Below the pieces are notes generated by a model. That model had not been told where the DNA came from and made no database searches. It was given only the letters and a program-made list of their open reading frames with translations. The position numbers and the translations under genes were made by a program. A stretch of 34,262 nucleotides of DNA from Clostridiales bacterium. GTDB taxonomy: Bacteria > Bacillota > Clostridia > Oscillospirales > JAAYOS01. Positions 24,663-32,022 of this stretch are shown here, in pieces (position 1 is the stretch's first letter; each line of letters starts with the position of its first letter). The stretch spans positions 1-34,262 of the forward strand of contig JAAYOS010000116.1 in NCBI GenBank assembly GCA_012520195.1, read 5' to 3'.

Positions 24663-25190
24663 ATGAGTCAAACTCAAGTGAGGTCGGGCAGAAGCGCACG
24701 CGACAGCTCATTAGCGTATGCTGACAATGTCCGGCCGGCGGCGAGGTACCCTGAAGTTGCAGAAGTTATTGATAGGTACAGGGGCCATGAGGGCTGCTTG
24801 ATCCAGATTCTCCACGCGGCACAGGGCATCTATGGATGTCTTCCGTTGGACCTGCAGATGTTCATTGCGGAGTCGTTGGATTTGCCGCTATCCGAGGTGG
24901 CTGGCGTGGTCTCGTTTTACTCCTTCTTCTCGGTAAATCCCAGAGGACAGCATACGATTCGTGTATGCTTGGGAACTGCGTGTTATGTACGCGGCGGGAA
25001 GAAGATCGTCGATCATCTCCGAGAGTCGCTGGGAATCGATGTAGGGGAAACCACCGAGGATGGGAAGTTCACTTTTGAGATTGCGCGCTGTATAGGCGCA
25101 TGTGGTCTCGCTCCCGCTGTAATGATCGATGACACTGTCTATAAGCAGGTGTCTGCTGCAAAGATTGATGCAATTCTTGCAAAGTACTGA
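24663..25190 (+). CDS. HydC/NuoE-type [2Fe-2S] subunit (second set)
   Basis: A 175-residue paralogue of the HydC at 19374. It has CLIQILHAAQGIYGCLP, GVVSFYSFFSVNPRGQH and the [2Fe-2S] ligands Cys102, Cys107, Cys143 and Cys147 (VCLGTAC, CIGACG). A basic ~25-residue N-terminal extension precedes the family region. The frame is open from 24594, but AAAGGAGG at 24648-24655 sets ATG 24663. Its stop abuts the fused HydB-NfnB gene, so the two are co-translated. It presumably passes electrons within a second trimeric hydrogenase. Confidence 0.9.
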   Translation: MSQTQVRSGRSARDSSLAYADNVRPAARYPEVAEVIDRYRGHEGCLIQILHAAQGIYGCLPLDLQMFIAESLDLPLSEVAGVVSFYSFFSVNPRGQHTIRVCLGTACYVRGGKKIVDHLRESLGIDVGETTEDGKFTFEIARCIGACGLAPAVMIDDTVYKQVSAAKIDAILAKY

Positions 25191-25205
25191 TTGGGGGTGA
25201 AGAGA

Positions 25206-28200
25206 TTGAGGAGAATTATTAGGGAACTGAATGATCTAAAGAGAATCAAGTCAGAGTATAGGGAGAAGGAGGATAATTACTCGCACAGTATCCTAGTTTG
25301 CGCTGGAGCGGGCTGTGTTTCATCAAACTGCTACGATGTCAGTGACGCTGTTAAGGATGAAATCGCCAGGCTTTCAGTCTCGGACAGCGTTCGGGTCATC
25401 GAGACCGGTTGTATGGGGACCTGCGCTGTGGGGCCGGTGATGCTTATCCTTCCAGAAAGAGTGTTTTATACTGAGCTTACACCTGAAACAGCCCGGGAGG
25501 TAGTACGTGCTCATCTGATCGATAAAAAGATATTGGAGGAGCATACCTTCTACGATCATTCACTCCGAAAGCATGTGCCGGTTATTGACGATATTGAGTT
25601 TTTCAAAAACCAGGTGCGAATAGCTCTGAGAAACTGTGGACAGATCGAACACGCGAGCATAGAAGCATATATTGAGAGGGACGGGTATCTTGGTGCCCAC
25701 AAAGTCCTGACATCCATGACCCCGCAACAGGTGGTCAATGAGGTCAAGGATTCAGGTCTTCGCGGGCGTGGGGGAGCCGGGTTCCCAACTGGTATCAAGT
25801 GGGAAGCGGGACTCAGAGCGAAATCTGATATTAAGTACATAGTGTGTAATGCTGATGAAGGTGACCCCGGTGCATTTATGGACCGCAGTATCATTGAGGG
25901 CGATCCACACACATTGATTGAAGGCATGATTATCGGCGGGTACGCCATCGGGGCAAATAGGGGATACGTATACATTAGGGCTGAGTACCCTCTAGCCATT
26001 GAGCGTCTTGAAGCTGCTCTAGTCCAAGCACGAGAATACGGACTTTTGGGCAAAAACTTGTTTGGTACCGGGTTTGACTTTGACCTAGAAATACGTATCG
26101 GTGCCGGGGCATTTGTGTGTGGCGAGGAGACGGCACTAATGTCTTCAATTGAAGGCAATAGGGGAGAGCCAAGACAGAAGCCGCCACTGCCCTTTGAAGC
26201 CGGACTTTTCGGCAAGCCTACGATAATAAACAATGTGGAGACAATTGCAGCCATTCCCCCGATTATCGTCAAAGGCAGTGCATGGTTTGGCCAGTTTGGA
26301 ACCGAGAAGGCTAAGGGGACAAAGGTATTTGCACTTGCTGGCGACATAATTAACACTGGAATCGTTGAGGTCCCAATCGGTATCCCTTTGGGAGAGATCA
26401 TCTTCCGTATCGGTGGCGGGATGCTCGGGAAGAAGAAGTTCAAAGCTGCCCAGATTGGAGGACCGTCGGGTGGATGTGTGACGCAGGAGAACCTAAACGT
26501 CCCAACCGACTATGAGTCGCTGACAATGCTAGGTGCAATCATGGGTTCAGGAGGCCTTATCACCATGGATGAGGATACCTGCATGGTGGATACTGCCCGC
26601 TATTTCATGGAGTTCATACAGGATGAGTCCTGCGGAAAGTGCGTAGCCTGCCGTATTGGAACAAGGCGTATGCTTGAGATCCTTGAGAGAATCACTCAAG
26701 GCAAAGGTGTAGAGGGAGACATCGAGCGACTAGAGGAGCTCGGCAGAACAATACAGCAGACGGCGATGTGCGGATTGGGACAGACGGCTCCAAATCCTGT
26801 CCTCAGCACGATCAAGTACTTCAAAGAGGAATATGAAGAACATATCAGATACAAGTACTGCCGCGCCGGAGTTTGTGCAGATCTGTTTATTTCACCCTGC
26901 GAAAATGCCTGCCCTGCAAACGTCAACATACCCGGCTACCTTGCACTTATCTCATCGGGACGGTTTATAGATGCATACGAACTTATAAAACAAGAAAATC
27001 CCCTACCGGCGATATGCGGGAGAATATGTACCCATCCCTGTGAGGATAAATGCCGTCGTGCAACAATCGACGAGGCCTTGGCAATATGCGACTTGAAGCG
27101 CTTTGTCTCCGACTATGCCCTGAACAACTCTGCAAACTATCTGCACCAAGATATACTTTTACCCAAGAACTCAAAGAGGGTTGCGATAATAGGTGCTGGA
27201 GCTTCAGGTTTGACATGTGGATATTACCTAGCCCGTCTCGGCTATGAGGTTACAATATTCGAGGCTGAATCAGTAGCGGGTGGCGTTCTTGCTTTCGGGA
27301 TTCCTGAGTACCGTCTACCTTCCGAAGTCATTCAGCGCGAGATAGAGGAGATAGAAAAAACCGGTGTAAATATCATGCTAAATACCGAGGTTGGTAGGGA
27401 TATATCCTTCGAGCACTTAAGGAACACATATGACGCAGTATACATAGCAACAGGAACCCAAGTGCCACAGAAGGTAGGAGTGCCGGGAGAGGAGTTGTCG
27501 GGAGTATTACCTGGAATCACTTTCCTGAAGGACGTAAAGCTAAACAAAGCGGTTGACCTCACGGGCCATGTTGTTGCGGTTATTGGTGGTGGTAACACTG
27601 CAATTGACTCGGCACGCACAGCACTGCGCCTCGGAGCAAAAAAGGTCATGATTCTGTATCGCCGACTGCGCGAGACCATGCCCGCTTACGAGCTTGAGGT
27701 AGAGGAAGCACTACACGAGGGAATTGAGCTTCATGAGCTGGTATCACCTGTTCGTTTTGTGGCCGGCAGACGCGGAAAGGTTGAAAAGGTAGAGTGTGTT
27801 CGCAGGCGCATGAAGGACTTCGACAATAATGGACGCCGCAATACTGAGCATATAGAAGGCTCAAACTTTATGATTCCTGTAGATACAGTGATAACAGCGG
27901 TGAGCCAGTATGCGGACCTTCCCTTTGTAAAGCCAAGCGAGATCGGAGTAACTCGTTGGGGAACCTTTGTAATCGATGACGAGACTCAGATGACAACAAT
28001 GCCCGGTGTTTTTGCAGGGGGAGACGTTGTGCGCGGGCCCGACGAGGTAATAAGGGCAATAGCAGATGGAAAGCATGCTGCGGTCAATATTGACAAATAT
28101 CTCGGAGGGCTAGGCAAATTGAATAAGGGTAGACACATCGATATTCCCGAGATACTTGATGAAGATGAGATTGTAGACCACATGAGATTTGCGCAGGAGA

Positions 28201-28310
28201 TGCTGCCGCTTGAAAAACGGAAAAACTCTTTTGAAGAGGTGGTTAAGGGATACCATAAGCTTAACGCCATTGCTGAATCGATGCGCTGTCTACACTGTGA
28301 CAGGAGGTGA
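25206..28310 (+). CDS. HydB/NuoF fused to NfnB/GltD-like FAD-NADPH oxidoreductase
   Basis: A single intact frame of about 1034 residues. Residues ~25-110 are a thioredoxin-like [2Fe-2S] domain (CAGAGC, TGCMGTC). Residues ~125-550 are a NuoF-type FMN/NAD(H) core (RGRGGAGFPTGIKW, CNADEGDPGAFMDRS, ESCGKCVACR). From ~565 the usual C-terminal ferredoxin is replaced by a GltD/NfnB module. This starts with two [4Fe-4S] motifs (CENACPANVNIPGYL, CGRICTHPCEDKC). An FAD Rossmann fold (AIIGAGASGLTCGYYLA, ~660) and an NADPH Rossmann fold (AVIGGGNTAIDSARTALRLG, ~790) with YRRLRETMPA follow. The extreme C-terminus is CLHCDRR. TTG 25206 fits the ribosome site GGGGGTGA; TTG 25191 and GTG 25197 are alternatives. 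It overlaps or abuts both neighbours. Confidence 0.92.
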   Translation: MRRIIRELNDLKRIKSEYREKEDNYSHSILVCAGAGCVSSNCYDVSDAVKDEIARLSVSDSVRVIETGCMGTCAVGPVMLILPERVFYTELTPETAREVVRAHLIDKKILEEHTFYDHSLRKHVPVIDDIEFFKNQVRIALRNCGQIEHASIEAYIERDGYLGAHKVLTSMTPQQVVNEVKDSGLRGRGGAGFPTGIKWEAGLRAKSDIKYIVCNADEGDPGAFMDRSIIEGDPHTLIEGMIIGGYAIGANRGYVYIRAEYPLAIERLEAALVQAREYGLLGKNLFGTGFDFDLEIRIGAGAFVCGEETALMSSIEGNRGEPRQKPPLPFEAGLFGKPTIINNVETIAAIPPIIVKGSAWFGQFGTEKAKGTKVFALAGDIINTGIVEVPIGIPLGEIIFRIGGGMLGKKKFKAAQIGGPSGGCVTQENLNVPTDYESLTMLGAIMGSGGLITMDEDTCMVDTARYFMEFIQDESCGKCVACRIGTRRMLEILERITQGKGVEGDIERLEELGRTIQQTAMCGLGQTAPNPVLSTIKYFKEEYEEHIRYKYCRAGVCADLFISPCENACPANVNIPGYLALISSGRFIDAYELIKQENPLPAICGRICTHPCEDKCRRATIDEALAICDLKRFVSDYALNNSANYLHQDILLPKNSKRVAIIGAGASGLTCGYYLARLGYEVTIFEAESVAGGVLAFGIPEYRLPSEVIQREIEEIEKTGVNIMLNTEVGRDISFEHLRNTYDAVYIATGTQVPQKVGVPGEELSGVLPGITFLKDVKLNKAVDLTGHVVAVIGGGNTAIDSARTALRLGAKKVMILYRRLRETMPAYELEVEEALHEGIELHELVSPVRFVAGRRGKVEKVECVRRRMKDFDNNGRRNTEHIEGSNFMIPVDTVITAVSQYADLPFVKPSEIGVTRWGTFVIDDETQMTTMPGVFAGGDVVRGPDEVIRAIADGKHAAVNIDKYLGGLGKLNKGRHIDIPEILDEDEIVDHMRFAQEMLPLEKRKNSFEEVVKGYHKLNAIAESMRCLHCDRR

Positions 28311-28315
28311 GTGGT

Positions 28316-30334
28316 GTGATTAACTTAAGTATTAACGGCAGGAAGGTTCAGGCACCGGACGGCTGCACCATTATGGAGGCCGCAAAGTACAACGGCATTA
28401 ATATTCCGAGCCTGTGTTATCTAGAGAACATACATGCAGTAGGATCATGCAGGATTTGTGTGGTCGAGGTGGAGGGTGCTAAGACTCTTCAGGCCTCCTG
28501 TATTACCAAAGCTAGAGAAGGTATGGTCATCCACACAAACTCCAAAGTGGTAAGGGAGGCCAGAAAAGTACTGTATGAGCTTATTCTCTCCGATCACGAA
28601 CAGGATTGTCTGAGCTGTACACGCAATCAGACCTGTGAACTTCAGGAATTGGGCAGAATACTTGGAGTCGATCAGACAAGGTTTGAGGGAGAAAGATCAA
28701 AAAGCAGTAAGGATTACTCATACTCGATATTCAGGGACAACTCTAAGTGCATTCTCTGTCGCAGGTGTGTTACCGTATGTAATGAAGTACAGAGTACAGG
28801 AGTACTTTTCCCGCAGAACAGGGGTTTTGAAACGATTATAGGCCCTGCCATGGATTTACCGTTGGGCTCCACCGCCTGCGCGTTCTGCGGACAATGCACA
28901 GTTGTCTGCCCTGTGGGAGCATTGAAGGAGACCGATGCAATAGAGCAGGTCTGGGATGCACTGCACGATTCGGAAAAACGTGTTGTAGTTCAGGTTGCTC
29001 CGGCTATACGCGTCTCAATCGGAGAGGAGTTCGGACTTGAACCGGGAACCCGCTGCACTGGAAAGTTGGCATCTGCTCTTGAGGCGCTCGGATTTGACGA
29101 TGTTTTTGACACCAATTGGGCGGCAGACCTGACAATCATCGAGGAGGGGACCGAGCTATTGGGCCGCCTGAAAAGAGCGGTCTCTGGAGAGGATGCTGTG
29201 CTCCCGATGATTACAAGCTGTAGCCCGGGGTGGATAAAGTTTATCGAGAACAACTTCCCAGATAAACTTGGTCACCTGTCTACCTGCAAATCTCCCCATA
29301 CAATGATGGGTGCAATCGTCAAATCCTACTACGCTAAAAAAATCGGGGTTGATCCCAAGGATATCTTTGTGGTATCGATAATGCCCTGTACAGCCAAGAA
29401 AACTGAAATTGTGCGTGAGGAGATGCAAAACGGCGGATACCCCAATGTGGACGCTGTTCTGACTACAAGAGAACTCGGAAGCATGATAAAGGAAGCCGGA
29501 ATTGACTTTGTCAATCTTCCTGACCGGATGTTTGATGCGCCACTCGGAATTTCATCAGGTGCAGCAGACATTTTTGGAGCAACGGGAGGAGTAATGGAAG
29601 CAGCCCTTAGGACTGTGTATGAGCTTGTTACAGGACGTGAGCTGCCCTTTGAAAACCTCCATGTAGAACCGATAATCGGTCTCGAGGGTATTAAGGAAGC
29701 TGCAATCAGGATTGAAGAACCCCTTGCCGAATACAAGAATTTCGACGGCGTAGAGTTAAGGATTGCTGTTTCAAACGGCCTGAAAAACGCCCGCACACTT
29801 ATGGATGAGGTGAAAGCAGGGAATTCACCGTATCATTTTATTGAGATAATGGGATGTCCGGGTGGATGTATCAACGGCGGCGGTCAACCACGTAGTAGCG
29901 ATCCGGATGTACGCGAGAAGCGCCTGAGGGGTATCTACGATGAGGATGAATCAAAGGTGTTACGCAAGTCGCATGAAAACCCTGCGATACAGACAATCTA
30001 CAAGGAGTTCTTAGGGGAGCCAAACGGGAAGAAATCGCATGAGCTCCTCCACACAAAATATATAGGCAGAGGTCTGTTCAATGAGCTTAGTGATGAGTCC
30101 TTTGTCGTTGAGCCTGAGAAACCTGTAAAGCGGACGCACGTGAAGGTATCTCCTTTGGCGGTGCAGATAACCCGCCAAGAGGTGACCCAAAGCTCAAAGC
30201 GGGAAAACACTGTTGACTCGGCTCAATTGTTAGCCCTTGAGGCAGAGAACAGAAGGCTACGCAAGGAAGCTGAGGAGCATGAAGAGACTGTTCGTCTGCT
30301 TAAGGAAGTAATAAAATCATATGTGGAAAACTAG
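28316..30334 (+). CDS. hydA: [FeFe]-hydrogenase catalytic subunit HydA (second set) with C-terminal coiled coil
   Basis: A 672-residue paralogue of the first HydA. Cluster motifs in order: [2Fe-2S] (CYLENIHAVGSCRIC), His-Cys [4Fe-4S] (HEQDCLSCTRNQTC), two [4Fe-4S] (CILCRRCVTVC, CAFCGQCTVVCP). The H domain has L1 TSCSPGW (Cys302), L2 MPCTAKKTE and L3 MGCPGGCINGGGQP, where Gly513 replaces the usual Ala before Cys514. About 90 residues follow the normal LLHTKY end, finishing in a charged heptad-rich helix (LLALEAENRRLRKEAEEHEE). GTG 28316 is chosen, five bases after AGGAGGTGA, which is itself the end of the fusion gene; GTG 28307 is an alternative. Partner of the HydB-NfnB fusion. Confidence 0.93.
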   Translation: MINLSINGRKVQAPDGCTIMEAAKYNGINIPSLCYLENIHAVGSCRICVVEVEGAKTLQASCITKAREGMVIHTNSKVVREARKVLYELILSDHEQDCLSCTRNQTCELQELGRILGVDQTRFEGERSKSSKDYSYSIFRDNSKCILCRRCVTVCNEVQSTGVLFPQNRGFETIIGPAMDLPLGSTACAFCGQCTVVCPVGALKETDAIEQVWDALHDSEKRVVVQVAPAIRVSIGEEFGLEPGTRCTGKLASALEALGFDDVFDTNWAADLTIIEEGTELLGRLKRAVSGEDAVLPMITSCSPGWIKFIENNFPDKLGHLSTCKSPHTMMGAIVKSYYAKKIGVDPKDIFVVSIMPCTAKKTEIVREEMQNGGYPNVDAVLTTRELGSMIKEAGIDFVNLPDRMFDAPLGISSGAADIFGATGGVMEAALRTVYELVTGRELPFENLHVEPIIGLEGIKEAAIRIEEPLAEYKNFDGVELRIAVSNGLKNARTLMDEVKAGNSPYHFIEIMGCPGGCINGGGQPRSSDPDVREKRLRGIYDEDESKVLRKSHENPAIQTIYKEFLGEPNGKKSHELLHTKYIGRGLFNELSDESFVVEPEKPVKRTHVKVSPLAVQITRQEVTQSSKRENTVDSAQLLALEAENRRLRKEAEEHEETVRLLKEVIKSYVEN

Positions 30335-30394
30335 ACATGAGTACTTAGCTATGGAGCATGTAGTTATGGAGTGTATGGCCTAGCGATTTATCAA

Positions 30395-30447
30395 TTCAGA
30401 TAGGACGCCGTCCCTGTAAAAATAACAGGGACGGCGTCCTATCTGAA
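30395..30447. terminator. Perfect 23-bp palindrome, terminator-like or mobile repeat
   Basis: Arms 30395-30417 and 30425-30447 are exact reverse complements around a seven-base A-rich loop (core acagggacggcgtcctat). There is no T run on either side. It lies between the converging hydA2 and HTH genes and could end both, or be a dispersed palindromic repeat. Upstream at 30347-30376 two 15-base units (agctatggagcatgt, agttatggagtgtat) form an imperfect tandem repeat. Confidence 0.7.
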
Positions 30448-30505
30448 GTCAATGTGGTATCTTTCCTAAACCAGACCACTTACGTCCTAAAACCACGCGA
30501 ATATA

Positions 30506-30748
30506 CTATGTAATCTCCTGGTCACATTTATGAAACATCTCTGTGTCGAAGAAATCTACAATACTGATTTCGAGCCCGTCACAGATTTTCTTGATCGTTA
30601 CAATGCCGATGTCCTTTCGGCTGTTGTCGAGTAAACTGTAAATCGTGGAAGGAGTAAGGCCTGAGATATTCGCAAGAGCATTTATGGAGATACCTCTCAT
30701 AGCACAAAGCTCCCTAATTCGCTCTGCGACCAACACCTTTATTCCCAA
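30506..30748 (-). CDS. Small HTH (Cro/CI-type) transcriptional regulator
   Basis: An 80-residue protein that is essentially one HTH_3 domain: VAERIRELCAMRGISINALA, then ISGLTPSTIYSLLDN as turn and recognition helix, then GIVTIKKICDGLEISIVDFF. It lacks a sensor or dimerisation domain. The frame is open to 30829, but TTG 30748 is preceded by TAGGGGTG at five bases and gives the family-like GIKVLVAERIREL start. It is divergent from the SLOG gene, and a palindrome lies between them, so it probably represses that promoter or its own. Confidence 0.82.
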   Translation of the reverse strand: MGIKVLVAERIRELCAMRGISINALANISGLTPSTIYSLLDNSRKDIGIVTIKKICDGLEISIVDFFDTEMFHKCDQEIT

Positions 30749-30801
30749 AGAAAACACCCCTAATGAAAGGTAGCATAATCTCCGCTGTTGCGTGTACGCG
30801 G

Positions 30802-30837
30802 TTGCGTAATCATCTAAAAAATGGTACAATTACCATT
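30802..30837 (+). promoter_or_regulatory. Promoter of the SLOG gene with overlapping palindrome
   Basis: TTGCGT (30802-30807) and TACAAT (30825-30830) are 17 bases apart. The palindrome aatggta-caat-taccatt (30820-30837) covers the -10 element, as expected for a repressor operator. The nearby HTH gene is the obvious candidate regulator. Confidence 0.55.
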
Positions 30838-30862
30838 ATGAACAATTCGAGGGGATGATTAG

Positions 30863-31309
30863 ATGCACGGGAGAAATGCATGCTTCTTTATGGGGAGGAG
30901 ACGAATCGAGGCCGCAAAGATAGAGATTGTAGTTAAGAGGTTGAACAGGGCAATAGATATCCTTGTCAGTAACGGGATTACAAACTTCTTAACTTTTGGG
31001 GAGAGGGGGTTTGATACACTTGCTGCATCGCTAATACTCATAAAGAGGGAGAAGTTCAACGACATCAAATTAGTACTGATAAGGCGTTCTTCTGCTTATC
31101 TGAGGCCCTTTATTACCGCCCCTTCAACCCTTTCCGAGAGAATGCTGTTTGATGTGGATAGGGTCGTATGCATATCAGAAAGGCGGGATACATACGTCAC
31201 TAAGAGAGCATCTGCATGTATAGCTTACATGCCAAATCAGTTGGGTCTGGTTATGCGAAGAAAGATGCTTAAGGAATGCTTTCTAATAAATGTAGCCCAC
31301 ACGGTTTAG
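30863..31309 (+). CDS. Diverged SLOG-family (YspA/DUF1273-like) protein
   Basis: A 148-residue protein resembling SLOG-fold nucleotide-binding proteins. ACFFMGRRR matches the usual CCFTGHR start, and FGERGFDTLAASLILIKRE matches the GMARGFDTLAAE-type segment. The conserved His of the start motif is replaced, and the C-terminal half lacks the usual GGT-N segment, so ligand binding may differ. SLOG proteins bind nucleotide-derived ligands in several stress and defence contexts; no function is assigned here. ATG 30863 follows GAGGGG. It is divergent from a small HTH gene. Confidence 0.55.
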   Translation: MHGRNACFFMGRRRIEAAKIEIVVKRLNRAIDILVSNGITNFLTFGERGFDTLAASLILIKREKFNDIKLVLIRRSSAYLRPFITAPSTLSERMLFDVDRVVCISERRDTYVTKRASACIAYMPNQLGLVMRRKMLKECFLINVAHTV

Positions 31310-31405
31310 ACTAGTTTTAGTGCTTCTCAGAAACCAGTATTATATCATATAATTGAGCACATGATTTTGAATGTGAGCAAATATCCACGAAGCTCCTCTG
31401 TATGC

Positions 31406-31433
31406 TTGATTATTTTCGCTGTGGATGTATAAT
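31406..31433 (+). promoter_or_regulatory. Predicted promoter of queT
   Basis: TTGATT (31406-31411) and TATAAT (31428-31433), 16 bases apart. The hexamers atccac (31384-31389) and gtggat (31421-31426) flank the -35 as an inverted repeat. The ~65-base leader shows no recognisable preQ1 riboswitch. Confidence 0.6.
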
Positions 31434-31498
31434 AAATAGGAAGGGCACTATAGTGAACATGCAATATACGCTGAGAAAGCATTGAAAGGACAGGGGTT

Positions 31499-31981
31499 TT
31501 GACAGCAACTAAAAGGCTTGTTGTATCTGCATTCGTAGGTGCATGCTATGCAACATTGACAATCGTGCTAGCCCCTATCTCATACGGGGCTGTTCAGTTT
31601 AGAATAAGTGAAGCATTAACGGTGATACCCTATGTGATGCCGTCAACTGCATGGGGTCTTTTTGTAGGATGCTTTATTGCTAATCTTTTTAGCCCGACCG
31701 TGACCATTCTCGACATAGTCTTTGGCTCACTCGCCACTCTCCTTGCGGGCTTAGTCACTGCACAAGTTAAGAGTAAGTGGATTGCCCCCCTTCCTCCTGT
31801 GATATTTAATGCAATAATAGTGGGTGCAGTCATTTCATATACTTCGGCTCCCAATGCAGCTATGATAGCATTCCCCACTATCGCGCTATCTGTAGGTATT
31901 GGGGAACTTGTTGTCTGTTATGCTTTGGGTTTGCCTCTTTTGTTTGCACTTATGAGAATAAACGCACTGAACTCCGACTAA
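31499..31981 (+). CDS. queT: QueT-family (DUF988) membrane transporter
   Basis: A 160-residue integral membrane protein with about five hydrophobic segments. The typical N-terminus is FVGACYATLTIVLAPISYG, followed by VQFRISEALTVIPYV and the glycine-rich VFGSLATLLAGLVTA. QueT is the substrate-specificity (S) component of an ECF transporter predicted to import queuosine precursors. The shared energising module is not in the window. The start is TTG 31499, with AAAGGA nine bases upstream. Substrate assignment rests on family, often supported by a preQ1 riboswitch, which I do not see here. galU follows 41 bases downstream. Confidence 0.85.
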   Translation: MTATKRLVVSAFVGACYATLTIVLAPISYGAVQFRISEALTVIPYVMPSTAWGLFVGCFIANLFSPTVTILDIVFGSLATLLAGLVTAQVKSKWIAPLPPVIFNAIIVGAVISYTSAPNAAMIAFPTIALSVGIGELVVCYALGLPLLFALMRINALNSD

Positions 31982-32022
31982 ATATAGCATCTATCTATAA
32001 ATTGTTTAAGGTGGTAAGAAGA

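Noticed and set aside
25556-26443. 295-codon minus-strand frame
   Set aside because: It is opposite the NuoF core of the HydB-NfnB fusion; the composition (Pro/Ser-rich) is typical of antisense frames and no motif is seen.
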